Shown in pieces: positions 1 to 8,137 of a stretch of 64,000 bases of DNA. Positions within the stretch are counted from its first letter, which is position 1, and each line of letters opens with the position of its first letter. The notes beneath the pieces are model-generated. The model was not told where the DNA came from and ran no database searches. It saw only the letters and a list, made by a program, of their open reading frames with translations. Source of the stretch: an uncultured Collinsella sp. (lineage in GTDB: Bacteria > Actinomycetota > Coriobacteriia > Coriobacteriales > Coriobacteriaceae); assembly GCA_900545745.1 (NCBI GenBank), contig URAD01000006.1:15390-79389 (forward strand). Reading direction: 5' to 3'. A program made the translations under genes and the position numbers.

Positions 1-1
1 C

Positions 2-514
2 GATTGCCAGCGTGAGATTTCGGTCACCTGCCCCAGCAACCTGCGCGTGATCATGTATCGCCGCATCATGTATTCGGTTGCCGAGCGCATTGCGCATATC
101 GAGGGCGCCAAGGCCATCGTGACCGGTGAGTCGCTCGGTCAGGTCGCCTCCCAGACGCTCGAGAACATCATGGCCGTCAACGAAGCCGTGAAGATTCCTG
201 TGTTCCGTCCGCTCATCGGGTCTGACAAGCAGGAGATCATTGCGCGCGCTCAGGAGATCGGTACGTTCGATATTTCTACTGAGGCAGCGCCCGACTGCTG
301 CACGCTGTTTATGCCGCGTCGTCCCGAGACGCACGCCAAACTCGATGCCGTGCACGAGGCCTGGGAGCTGTTCGACCACGAGGAGATGATTGAGCGCTTG
401 CTTAAGCAGACCGAGTATATCGACTTCTCCAGCAACACGTATAAGGCCCCTAAGACCTTAAAACGCAAACATTCGGAGCTTGCTCCGCGTGAGATTTACC
501 AAGATCACGAGTAG
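2..514 (+). CDS. thiI: tRNA 4-thiouridine synthase ThiI, C-terminal part (5' truncated by window edge)
   Basis: ThiI transfers sulfur to uridine 8 of tRNA and supplies sulfur for thiamine thiazole. The visible 170 residues are the end of the adenylating PP-loop domain: GESLGQVASQTLENI near residues 42-56 of the fragment and a DCCTLFMP segment near 97-104 are typical ThiI signatures. The frame is open from base 2, so the start lies outside the window. The protein ends soon after the PP-loop domain and lacks the C-terminal rhodanese domain of the enterobacterial form, as in Bacillus-type ThiI. A strong terminator follows 12 bp after the stop. Confidence 0.93.
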   Translation, partial: DCQREISVTCPSNLRVIMYRRIMYSVAERIAHIEGAKAIVTGESLGQVASQTLENIMAVNEAVKIPVFRPLIGSDKQEIIARAQEIGTFDISTEAAPDCCTLFMPRRPETHAKLDAVHEAWELFDHEEMIERLLKQTEYIDFSSNTYKAPKTLKRKHSELAPREIYQDHE

Positions 515-525
515 TTGCCTGCATA

Positions 526-557
526 GACCGACGATACGCCTGTATCGTCGGTCTTTT
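526..557 (+). terminator. Rho-independent terminator after thiI
   Basis: An 11-bp perfect stem (GACCGACGATA pairing with TATCGTCGGTC, loop CGCCTG) is followed by TTTT. It separates thiI from the comEA operon. Confidence 0.9.
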
Positions 558-631
558 GCTATCTGGGCAAATGATGCCAAGATGTTCATTCGCTGACGTG
601 TGGCTGAATAAATGGACACTTTTCCGCAAGG

Positions 632-649
632 TTTTGGTCAGCTTTTGGT
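632..649 (+). repeat. Pair of TTTTGGT direct repeats 11 bp apart upstream of comEA
   Basis: TTTTGGT occurs at 632-638 and 643-649, exactly 11 bp apart. A related triple TTGGTCGG repeat with the same 11-bp period lies upstream of recA (29409-29438). The 170-bp gap between the thiI terminator and comEA shows no convincing -35/-10 pair, so these repeats are the only visible candidate for regulator binding. Function is speculative. Confidence 0.3.
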
Positions 650-728
650 TTGACCGCGAAAACTGGTGTGGACGTGCGGAAGCTGCGGCGTTCGTTTCCT
701 GACACGATGGTGTTGGGAGGTGTTTGCT

Positions 729-1439
729 ATGGCGCAGCGCGAGCAACACGAACGGGTTAAACGTATGGACCGCTGGGCAGGAAAGCTGCTCGGGCATAAA
801 GCGGTGGTGGTGGCGATTCTGGTTGTCATTGCCGCCGCGAGCGGCTTGGCGATGGCAAGTTTTAGTAGCCGCTCCAGCGGCGTGTCGTTTGAGCATAGTG
901 ATGAGGCAAGCGCCTCGGATGCGCGCGGGGCCGGGGATGCCTCTCCTGATGATGCCGATGAGTCGTCTGCCAAGAGTTCCTCTGCTGCGGAGGTGTACGT
1001 CGATGTGGATGGCGCCGTTGTGAGGCCTGGCGTGTATCGGCTCAAAGATGGAGCACGGGTGTCCCAAGCTATCGACGCCGCCGGAGGGCTTACGGCCGAG
1101 GCGGATGTGACAGGGCTTAACCGTGCGTCCAAGATCACAGATGGCCAAAAGATCTATGTTCCGACGGTGGGGGAGCAACAAGCGGCTGCGGCGGTCGGCG
1201 GGGCCGAAAGTAGTGCTGCCACGACCCCTGGCGCGGGGTCTTCGTCGGGGCTCGTGAACATCAATACGGCAAGTGCGGCGGAGCTGCAGACGCTCTCGGG
1301 TATTGGGCCTTCTATGGCTCAGTCGATTATCGATGAGCGGACAAAGAACGGCGCTTTTGCCTCAGTTGATGACCTGATGCGCGTATCGGGAATCGGTGAG
1401 AAGAAGCTCGCCAAAATCAAAGATTGCATTTGCGTATGA
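729..1439 (+). CDS. comEA: ComEA-type helix-hairpin-helix DNA-binding protein
   Basis: ComEA is a membrane-anchored DNA receptor that binds double-stranded DNA outside the cell and passes it to the ComEC channel. The 236-residue protein has one N-terminal membrane segment (about 25-45), a low-complexity acidic/serine stretch, an SLBB domain (about 87-143, VYVDVDGAVVRPGVYRL) and a C-terminal double helix-hairpin-helix (about 176-234, VNINTASAAELQTLSGIGP). The ATG at 729 is chosen because GGGAGG lies 8 bp upstream; an in-frame ATG at 666 lacks a Shine-Dalgarno sequence. The stop overlaps the comEC start (ATGA), so the two are translationally coupled. Confidence 0.93.
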   Translation: MAQREQHERVKRMDRWAGKLLGHKAVVVAILVVIAAASGLAMASFSSRSSGVSFEHSDEASASDARGAGDASPDDADESSAKSSSAAEVYVDVDGAVVRPGVYRLKDGARVSQAIDAAGGLTAEADVTGLNRASKITDGQKIYVPTVGEQQAAAAVGGAESSAATTPGAGSSSGLVNINTASAAELQTLSGIGPSMAQSIIDERTKNGAFASVDDLMRVSGIGEKKLAKIKDCICV

Positions 1440-3739
1440 GTGCGACCGAGCGCGAGCAAGTGATGCCACCACGGCCATTGATGCCGTGGACGATGGCCTT
1501 GTGTGCCGGCCTGTGCGTTAGCTGTGTCTTGGTGCTCAACGTGGCCGCCGATGCGATACTGGGGGAGCAGACATCGGCGGTCGGAGCGCTTGTAGTTATT
1601 TCGGTTGCGACGTCGCTGTGCGTGGTGCTGGCTCGATCTTGTGAGCGACTTGCCCTGTGGAAACGTTGGCTATATGCCGCAGCTATCGGTTTGCTGGCGG
1701 GCTCGATTGTATCGTCATGGTGGGCAGCGGGCGTGCTGAGCTCCTCGAAATCGCTCGACGGCAGGGCGGTGAGCAGCCTTGAATTTGTGGTGCAGGGTGA
1801 TCCGTCCATAAACGATGAGACGTATTCCTATGCCTGCGAAACATGTGTGGACGGTAGGCGCTTAGGTGAGGTTCGTCTGTCGTGCGACCGCGAGCTTGGT
1901 GCCGGGTCTCACGTGCGCGTTATCGGCCGTGTTTCGCGCTTTGAGAACGATGCGTATGGGCGCTCGCGTGTGCTTCGAGGCGAGCTTCGAAAAGTGAAGG
2001 TCATCCGGTTGGTGTCGGTCGATGAGGGCTCTCCGGGGCCGCTGCTTCGACTGCGAAATGGGCTGCTTGCGTCCATCGCGCCTGCGACCGACCCGGCGCG
2101 TTCGCTCATAGCCGGTGTCGTTTGCGGTCGTTCGGCCGAGCTGCGTGCCCAGCCGGCGGGCGACTGGTTTTCGGTGACGGGAACGGCGCATCTTATCGCC
2201 GTCTCGGGCAGCCATTTGGCTATCGTGGGGTTTGTAATCGAGGGTGTCTTGCAAAAGACTCGGTGTTCACGTGGCCTTCAGCGGGCGATATTGGCGATAA
2301 CGCTTGTGGGCTACGCTGCCTTTACGGGTGCGTCTCCCTCGGCCGTGCGCGCGTGCTGCATGGTCTTCGCGACGCTTGTCGTAAACGGTGTGGGGCGTCG
2401 CCGGCACGGCCTTTCGGCACTCTTCGTATCTATGTCCATCTTTGTGCTACTGCGGCCGACGGTGCTGTTCGAGATGGGCTTTCAGCTTTCATGTGCCAGC
2501 GTCTTTGCCATTCTGTGCTTTTGCCCCTATGCGACCTACGCTTTGAGTGAGTTGGGTGTGCCGCCGGGCATTGCCAGCATGCTTTCCGTCACGCTGTGCT
2601 CGCAGTTGGCGACGCTGCCTATCACCATTCCTGCCTTTGGTGCGTTCTCGCTCATTGCTCCGTTGGCGAATGCGGTCATCGGTCCGGTGGTGAGTCTACT
2701 GCTCGCTGTGTCGATCGTGCTGGTTCCCTTTTCGCTCGTGGCGCCGTTGCAGGTTTGGGCGCTCGTTGTGCCCATGATTGCCGCGCGTTGCGCACTGTTC
2801 TTCGAACAGCTCTTTGCCGCCGTTCCGGGTGCATCCGTGAGCGTGCCGCCCGATAGCATGTGGATATACCTTGTGCCGTGTTTTCTGGCGGTTCTGCTGG
2901 TCTGGTGGCCGCGTCCCCGTGCGCGTCCTATGGCGGTGGGGCTTGCATGCCTGGTGCTCTTGGCTGCGATTCCGTACATCTACTGGGATCGATTTGCTCC
3001 GCCTTCGGTAACGGTGCTCGATGTTGGCCAGGCCGATGCGATTCTGGTTCGTCAGGGTGGTGCCGTGGCGCTTGTGGACTGTGGGCTTGATGAACGCGTG
3101 GTGTCAGCGTTGGTTCGCAATAACGTTCACTATATCGACGCCGTCTTCGTGACGCATTGGGACGAAGACCATTGGGGTGGCCTTCCCGATGTGCTTGATC
3201 AGTTTTCGGTTGGAGCCATTGCGGTCGCGGCTAATGCGCTGGAGGATGCGCCCGCTGAGGTCCTAAATCGCCCGGGCGTAACGTACCGGCAGGTGGCTCG
3301 CGGGGACACGATCGATATCGGCACATTTCGGGCTCGTGTGATGTGGCCGTTTGACACGGTGGATGGCGAGGGCAATGAAGACTCGCTTGTCTTGCTGCTC
3401 AGTTATGCCCAAGGAGGCCAGAGCCTCCGCATGCTACTCACCGGCGATGCCGAGCTCGATCAGGAACGCGAGTTTGTACGGGAGGTGGGAGATATCGATG
3501 TGCTCAAGCTGGGGCATCATGGCTCAAAAGTTTCCGTCGACACAGACCTGCTGGGCACGCTTAAGCCCGAGCTCTCTATCGCGAGTGCCGGCGAGGGGAA
3601 TCGTTACGGTCATCCGTCGGATGCCTGCATCGATGCCGTTAAGGAAGCGGGTGGTGCGTTCGCATGCACCATCGAACACGGCGACATTACCGTCACGCCG
3701 ACTGCGAAGGGCTTTGTGATGCGATCCCAGCGGCCGTGA
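1436..3739 (+). CDS. comEC: ComEC/Rec2 DNA uptake channel
   Basis: ComEC is the membrane channel that carries single-stranded DNA into the cytoplasm in natural transformation. At 767 residues it has the full family layout: N-terminal membrane segments and DUF4131-like OB region, a multi-pass Competence domain (about 215-500), and a metallo-beta-lactamase-like domain from about residue 524 (VTVLDVGQADAILV) with the metal motif HWDEDHWGG near 574. The ATG at 1436 overlaps the comEA stop; in-frame TTG 1424 and ATG 1463 are alternatives. comEB is absent between the two genes. The presence of an intact comEA-comEC pair suggests transformability, but pilus genes are not in view. Confidence 0.95.
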   Translation: MSATEREQVMPPRPLMPWTMALCAGLCVSCVLVLNVAADAILGEQTSAVGALVVISVATSLCVVLARSCERLALWKRWLYAAAIGLLAGSIVSSWWAAGVLSSSKSLDGRAVSSLEFVVQGDPSINDETYSYACETCVDGRRLGEVRLSCDRELGAGSHVRVIGRVSRFENDAYGRSRVLRGELRKVKVIRLVSVDEGSPGPLLRLRNGLLASIAPATDPARSLIAGVVCGRSAELRAQPAGDWFSVTGTAHLIAVSGSHLAIVGFVIEGVLQKTRCSRGLQRAILAITLVGYAAFTGASPSAVRACCMVFATLVVNGVGRRRHGLSALFVSMSIFVLLRPTVLFEMGFQLSCASVFAILCFCPYATYALSELGVPPGIASMLSVTLCSQLATLPITIPAFGAFSLIAPLANAVIGPVVSLLLAVSIVLVPFSLVAPLQVWALVVPMIAARCALFFEQLFAAVPGASVSVPPDSMWIYLVPCFLAVLLVWWPRPRARPMAVGLACLVLLAAIPYIYWDRFAPPSVTVLDVGQADAILVRQGGAVALVDCGLDERVVSALVRNNVHYIDAVFVTHWDEDHWGGLPDVLDQFSVGAIAVAANALEDAPAEVLNRPGVTYRQVARGDTIDIGTFRARVMWPFDTVDGEGNEDSLVLLLSYAQGGQSLRMLLTGDAELDQEREFVREVGDIDVLKLGHHGSKVSVDTDLLGTLKPELSIASAGEGNRYGHPSDACIDAVKEAGGAFACTIEHGDITVTPTAKGFVMRSQRP

Positions 3740-3771
3740 TGACATCGTTGGCGCGCGGTGGACCCCTGGGC

Positions 3772-3777
3772 TAAAAT
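3772..3777 (+). promoter_or_regulatory. Probable extended -10 element (TGGGCTAAAAT) for holA
   Basis: TAAAAT preceded by TGGGC lies in the 78-bp gap between comEC and the chosen holA start, 40 bp upstream of that start. It matches the recurrent GGG-TANNNT pattern seen before several genes here. No good -35 box is visible. Confidence 0.5.
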
Positions 3778-3817
3778 GGCACGGTACGAATTCGAGAGTC
3801 TGCGAGAGGGGAGCGCA

Positions 3818-4780
3818 ATGTCCGAAACCGGTCTGCTGCCGGCATATCTGATCGTCGGTACCGATGGGGTCAAGCGCGACCACGCCGTCTCGCGTATGAA
3901 AGCTCGCTTGGAAAAGTCGGGTATGGTTGAGTTCAACCTCGATGAACGCGACATGATGAAAGATCCCGATATCGAGTCGATCATCGGCTCGCTCAATACC
4001 TTTCCCATGGGTAGCGAGTTTCGCCTGGTGATCCTTGACGGCTGCTCCAAGCTTGCCAAGGCGGTCTCGGAACCGCTCGTCGAGTACCTCGCAAGTCCCA
4101 GCCCCACGACGGTCTGTCTCATTATCGCCGACTCACTTGCCAAGAATACGCGCCTGTATAAGGCAATCGCCAAGATCGACAAGAAGGCTATCGTCGATTG
4201 CTCGGGTACCAAGCGCTGGGAACTGCCGCGCCGCGTTCAGCAGATGGCGACGCGGCACGGTAAGTCCATCTCGACGGCTGCTGCCGAGGAGCTCGTCTCG
4301 CGTTCGGGCGAAAACACGCGCATGCTCGATAACGATCTGGCAAAGCTCGTCCAGATGGTCGAGGCGCCTCAGATTGAGCTTGCCGACGTGGAGCGCTGGA
4401 TTGTGCGTACGGCCGAGGTTCAGCCCTGGGACTTCCTCAACGCCGTCTCGGCTCGCGATATGCGGCGTTCGCTCGAGCTCTTTAAGCTTCTGCCCTCCAA
4501 GAGCTACGTGTGGACCTACACGCTGCTATGCGGTCGTATCCGTGAGCTGATCGTCGCCAAGGCGCTCGATGGGCGTGGGCAGGGGCGTGAGCTCGCCGCG
4601 ACGCTCAAGCTTCAGGCCTGGCAGGTCAAGAATCACCTTACCTGGGCACGTCGTTTTTCTATGACCGAGCTCGTTGCCGCGCTCGAGGGTGCCGTCGATG
4701 TGGAGCTCGCGCTCAAGGGTTCGGCCGATTCTCAGACCGCGCTTTTGCTCTGGATTACGAACATCTTGAGAAAATCGTGA
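3818..4780 (+). CDS. holA: DNA polymerase III subunit delta (HolA)
   Basis: The delta subunit is the wrench of the clamp loader: it opens the beta sliding clamp within the DnaX complex. The 320-residue protein reads through as HolA: an N-terminal fold beginning YLIVGTDGVKRDHAVSRM, a middle region with the LAKNTRLYKAIAKI motif, and a helical C-terminal collar. The ATG at 3818 is preferred since GAGAGGGGAG lies just upstream and a -10-like TAAAAT lies 40 bp before it; longer in-frame starts at 3758 and 3776 would overlap that element. holA following comEC and preceding rpsT is a common arrangement in Gram-positive bacteria. Confidence 0.92.
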   Translation: MSETGLLPAYLIVGTDGVKRDHAVSRMKARLEKSGMVEFNLDERDMMKDPDIESIIGSLNTFPMGSEFRLVILDGCSKLAKAVSEPLVEYLASPSPTTVCLIIADSLAKNTRLYKAIAKIDKKAIVDCSGTKRWELPRRVQQMATRHGKSISTAAAEELVSRSGENTRMLDNDLAKLVQMVEAPQIELADVERWIVRTAEVQPWDFLNAVSARDMRRSLELFKLLPSKSYVWTYTLLCGRIRELIVAKALDGRGQGRELAATLKLQAWQVKNHLTWARRFSMTELVAALEGAVDVELALKGSADSQTALLLWITNILRKS

Positions 4781-4829
4781 TGATACCTGCCTATTTGACA
4801 AATTCGTTCTATCCCTTTGAGGGGGAGCG

Positions 4830-4838
4830 TGCTATAGT
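4830..4838 (+). promoter_or_regulatory. Extended -10 promoter (TGCTATAGT) for rpsT
   Basis: TGC-TATAGT fits the extended -10 consensus and lies 76 bp upstream of the rpsT start. A TTGACA at 4795 is 32 bp away and cannot be its -35 box. Confidence 0.65.
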
Positions 4839-4843
4839 AGGCG

Positions 4844-4891
4844 CTTGCATGACCTCACCGTGTCTCAGAGGTGTCATACATTTTTTGCAAG
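4844..4891 (+). promoter_or_regulatory. Foldable 5' leader of rpsT
   Basis: CTTGCA (4844-4849) pairs with TGCAAG (4886-4891), and TGACCTC (4850-4856) pairs with GAGGTGTCA (4868-4876) with one bulge, giving a nested hairpin that ends 23 bp before the start codon. Leaders of S20 genes in other bacteria mediate autoregulation; whether this one does is an inference. Confidence 0.4.
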
Positions 4892-4913
4892 GAACTCGAA
4901 AGGAACTCCAGAA

Positions 4914-5180
4914 GTGGCAAACATCAAGTCTCAGAAGAAGCGTATCCGCACCAATGAGGCAGCTCGCATGCGTAACAAGGCTGTCAAGTCCGAGCTCAAG
5001 ACGCTGACCAAGCACGTTCAGTCCGCCGTCGCCGAGGGCGACGCCGAGAAGGCCCAGGCTGCCCTCAAGACCGTCACCAAGCGTCTCGACATGGCTGCCG
5101 CTAAGCATGTCATCCACAAGAACCAGGCTTCCAACCGCAAGTCCGGTCTTGCCAAGCTCGTGAACAGCATCAACGCTTAA
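4914..5180 (+). CDS. rpsT: 30S ribosomal protein S20
   Basis: S20 binds 16S rRNA early in small-subunit assembly. The 88-residue, lysine- and alanine-rich helical protein begins MANIKSQKKRIRTNEAARMR, the standard S20 N-terminus. The start is GTG at 4914; the longer in-frame ATG at 4845 would place the foldable leader inside the coding region and is rejected. AGGAAC upstream is a modest Shine-Dalgarno sequence. It is a single-gene unit with its own promoter and a strong terminator. Confidence 0.97.
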   Translation: MANIKSQKKRIRTNEAARMRNKAVKSELKTLTKHVQSAVAEGDAEKAQAALKTVTKRLDMAAAKHVIHKNQASNRKSGLAKLVNSINA

Positions 5181-5217
5181 GTTGTAAATTTCACACCACA
5201 CAGATTACGCGCATAAA

Positions 5218-5251
5218 TGGAGCCTGTTTTATGGAACAGGCTCCATTTTTT
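5218..5251 (+). terminator. Rho-independent terminator after rpsT
   Basis: An 11-bp perfect stem (TGGAGCCTGTT with AACAGGCTCCA, loop TTATGG) is followed by a run of six T. Confidence 0.95.
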
Positions 5252-5263
5252 GTACCGCTCGGG

Positions 5264-5269
5264 TAAGAT
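5264..5269 (+). promoter_or_regulatory. -10 element (CGGGTAAGAT) directly upstream of lepA; probable leaderless transcript
   Basis: TAAGAT, preceded by GGG, ends 7 bp before the lepA ATG at 5277, so the expected transcription start falls on or beside the start codon. No Shine-Dalgarno sequence is present in this interval. Confidence 0.6.
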
Positions 5270-5276
5270 AGTCCGC

Positions 5277-7088
5277 ATGAATACTTCAATTGACATTTCC
5301 CACATCCGCAACTTCTCGATCGTTGCGCACATCGACCATGGCAAGTCCACGATCAGTGACCGCATCCTCGAGCTCACCCATACCGTCGATGAGCGCGACA
5401 TGGAGTCGCAGCTGCTTGACACGATGGACATCGAGCGCGAGCGCGGCATCACGATCAAGTCCAATGCCGTCCGCGTGTCCTATGACGCCGACGACGGCGA
5501 GACGTATCAGTTCAACCTGATCGATACGCCGGGCCACGTGGACTTCACCTACGAGGTCTCGCGTTCGCTGGCCGCTTGTGAGGGTGCGGTGCTCGTCGTG
5601 GACGCCACCCAGGGCGTCGAGGCGCAGACCGTTTCCAACGCGACGCTCGCCATGAACGCCAACTTGGACATTGTTCCGGCCATCAACAAGATCGACCTTC
5701 CCTCGGCGCACCCCGACGAGGTTAAGACCGAGATCGAAGACGACTTGGCCATTCCCGCCGACGATGCCGTGTGCGTGTCGGGCAAGACCGGCGAGGGTAT
5801 CCACGATCTGCTGGAGTCCATCGTCTTTTTGATCTCGCCTCCCAAGGGCGATGCAAATGGCCCTCTCAAGGCACTGATTCTGGATTCGTACTTCGATGAG
5901 TACCGCGGCGTCGTCGCCACGGTGCGCGTCTTTGACGGTTCCATCAAAAAGGGCGATACCCTGCGCATGATGCAGGCCAAGGGCGACTTCTTGGTCGACG
6001 GCGTGGGCGTTAAGCGCCCTGCCGAGACGCCGGTCGATGCCCTGACTGTCGGAGAAGTCGGCTACGTGGTCACGGGTCTGAAGGACCCCGAGGCTGTGCG
6101 CGTGGGCGATACCCTTACGTGGGCTTCGAACCCCTGCCCCGAGCCGCTGCCGGGCTACCGCGAGGCCAAGCCTATGGTCTACACGGGCCTGTTCCCCATC
6201 GACAACAAGGACTACGAGAACCTGCGCGACGCGCTCGATAAGCTGCACGTCAACGATCCGTCGCTGGTGTGGGAGCCTGAGACGTCGGTGGCGCTGGGCT
6301 TTGGCTTCCGCGTGGGCTTCTTGGGCCTGCTGCACATGGAGGTCGTCAAGGAGCGCCTGGAGCGCGAGTTCAATCTGGACCTGATCGCCACGAGCCCCTC
6401 GGTCGACTACCACGTGTACAAGACTGACGGCGAGATGATCGATGTCCGCAGCCCGCAGGATCTGCCCGAGGCCACGCGCATCGAGCGTATCGAAGAGCCC
6501 TACCTCAAGGCAAAGATCATCTGCCCGCCCGAGTATACGGGTGCCGTCATGCAGCTCGCTATCGAGCACCGTGGCGTCACGACCGATATGATCCACCTGA
6601 CGAGCAAATCGGTCGAGATGCGCTTTGACATGCCGCTCGCCGAGCTCATCTTGGACTTCTTTGATCAGCTCAAGAGCCGTACCAAGGGCTACGCCTCCCT
6701 GGACTACGAGTTCAACGAGTACCGTCCCTCCGAGCTCGTTAAGCTCGATATTTTGCTTTCGGGCGACGAGGTGGACGCGCTGTCGTTTATCGTCCACAAG
6801 GACAAGGCCTACGGTCTTGCCCGCGGCCTATGCGACAAGCTCAAGGAGATTATTCCGCGTCAGCTGTTCGAGGTGCCCATCCAGGGTGCTATCGGCAACA
6901 AGATCATTGCCCGCTCCACCGTCAAGGCGCGCCGCAAGGACGTGCTTGCCAAGTGCTACGGCGGCGATATTTCTCGTAAGCGCAAACTGCTCGAGAAGCA
7001 GAAAGAGGGCAAGAAGCGCATGAAGGCCATCGGCTCGGTAGAGGTCCCGCAGGAGGCCTTTATGGCGATCCTCAAGGTGGACGAGTAG
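5277..7088 (+). CDS. lepA: Elongation factor 4 (LepA), ribosome-associated GTPase
   Basis: LepA is a translational GTPase that acts on the ribosome during initiation/back-translocation. The 603-residue protein has the EF-G-like domain order: G domain (AHIDHGKST near 17-25, DTPGHVD near 80, NKID near 135), domains II and III, domain V and the LepA-specific C-terminal domain ending with KCYGGDISRKRKLLEKQKEG. The ATG at 5277 fits the family N-terminus (NTSIDISHIRNFSIVAHIDHG); an in-frame ATG at 5217 lies in the rpsT terminator. No Shine-Dalgarno is visible and a -10 box sits immediately upstream, so leaderless translation is likely. dusB follows 4 bp downstream. Confidence 0.97.
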   Translation: MNTSIDISHIRNFSIVAHIDHGKSTISDRILELTHTVDERDMESQLLDTMDIERERGITIKSNAVRVSYDADDGETYQFNLIDTPGHVDFTYEVSRSLAACEGAVLVVDATQGVEAQTVSNATLAMNANLDIVPAINKIDLPSAHPDEVKTEIEDDLAIPADDAVCVSGKTGEGIHDLLESIVFLISPPKGDANGPLKALILDSYFDEYRGVVATVRVFDGSIKKGDTLRMMQAKGDFLVDGVGVKRPAETPVDALTVGEVGYVVTGLKDPEAVRVGDTLTWASNPCPEPLPGYREAKPMVYTGLFPIDNKDYENLRDALDKLHVNDPSLVWEPETSVALGFGFRVGFLGLLHMEVVKERLEREFNLDLIATSPSVDYHVYKTDGEMIDVRSPQDLPEATRIERIEEPYLKAKIICPPEYTGAVMQLAIEHRGVTTDMIHLTSKSVEMRFDMPLAELILDFFDQLKSRTKGYASLDYEFNEYRPSELVKLDILLSGDEVDALSFIVHKDKAYGLARGLCDKLKEIIPRQLFEVPIQGAIGNKIIARSTVKARRKDVLAKCYGGDISRKRKLLEKQKEGKKRMKAIGSVEVPQEAFMAILKVDE

Positions 7089-7092
7089 GTCT

Positions 7093-8136
7093 ATGGCGCT
7101 TTCCGAATATAGTCTGCGGCTGCTGGGCGCCTATGCCGAGCAGCCGTTCCTTATGGCTCCCATGGCGGGCGTGACCGACCCTGCCTACCGCATCATGTGC
7201 CGCCGCCGCGGTGCCAACCTTGCCTACAGCGAGATGGTGAGCGTGGCGGGCCTTGCCTATGCCAGCAACAAGACGTGGCGCCTGGTGCTGCCGGCAGACG
7301 AGGAGCAGCAGATTTGCGTGCAGCTCTTTGGCTCCAAACCCGATCAGTTTGCGAGCGCTGTCGCTGCCGTCGAGGAGCGCGTGGGCGATCGCCTGTCGCT
7401 TATCGACATCAACATGGCATGTCCCGCCCGTAAAGTGGTTACCAAAGGCGAGGGTTCGGCGCTCATGCGCACGCCTGATCTGGCCGAGAAGATCGTCGAG
7501 GCAGCGGTGGGCGCGGCGCACGTTCCCGTGACCGTAAAGATCCGCAAGGGTTTTTACGCCGAGGACCGCAATGCCGCGACATTTGCCCAGATGCTCGAGG
7601 GCGCCGGTGCCGCCGCTGTTGCCGTTCACGGGCGTTGCGCCACGCAGCTTTATACGGGTCAGGCCGATTGGTCGGTCGTCGATGAGGTTGCCGACGCCGT
7701 CGAGATTCCCGTGATCGGTTCGGGCGACGTGTTCTCTGCCGAGGATGCGGCTGAGCATCTGCGTAGCTCGTGTGCGAGCGCTGTGTTTATCGCGCGCGGC
7801 ATATACGGCAATCCGTGGGTGTTCGGCGATGCACGCGCCCTTGCGCTCGATGGCTCGCCGGTGCCGCCGCGCAGCTCGGTCGAGCGCCTGGACGCCCTGC
7901 GTGAGCACCTGACGCTGACGCATGAGTTGCTGCCGCTCATGTCGCGTGCTCGTACGTACGCGAGCTGGTATCTCAAGGGCATGCCCCATGCCGCCGCCTG
8001 GCGCGCCCAGGTGGTGCGCTGCTCCACATACGAGGAGTTTATGGCGCTCGTCGATGATATCGAGCGCGATGTGGTGGCCTGCGAGGCCGCGCTTGCCGCC
8101 GGTGAGTCGGTGCCCGCTCATCCGCTGGAGGCCTAG
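7093..8136 (+). CDS. dusB: tRNA-dihydrouridine synthase (DusB family)
   Basis: This FMN enzyme reduces uridines in the tRNA D-loop with NADPH. The 347-residue TIM-barrel carries the family start FLMAPMAGVTDPAYRIMCRR, the catalytic cysteine in NMACPARKV (about residue 110), KIRKGF near 150 and the FMN-phosphate region IPVIGSGDVFSAEDA, then a helical tRNA-binding C-terminus. It begins 4 bp after the lepA stop, and hemW begins 1 bp after its own stop, so the three genes are probably one transcript. Confidence 0.94.
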   Translation: MALSEYSLRLLGAYAEQPFLMAPMAGVTDPAYRIMCRRRGANLAYSEMVSVAGLAYASNKTWRLVLPADEEQQICVQLFGSKPDQFASAVAAVEERVGDRLSLIDINMACPARKVVTKGEGSALMRTPDLAEKIVEAAVGAAHVPVTVKIRKGFYAEDRNAATFAQMLEGAGAAAVAVHGRCATQLYTGQADWSVVDEVADAVEIPVIGSGDVFSAEDAAEHLRSSCASAVFIARGIYGNPWVFGDARALALDGSPVPPRSSVERLDALREHLTLTHELLPLMSRARTYASWYLKGMPHAAAWRAQVVRCSTYEEFMALVDDIERDVVACEAALAAGESVPAHPLEA

Positions 8137-8137
8137 G

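Noticed and set aside
4795..4800. TTGACA as -35 box of the rpsT promoter
   Set aside because: It is 32 bp from the TATAGT box, far from the 17-bp optimum; the extended -10 explains the promoter better.
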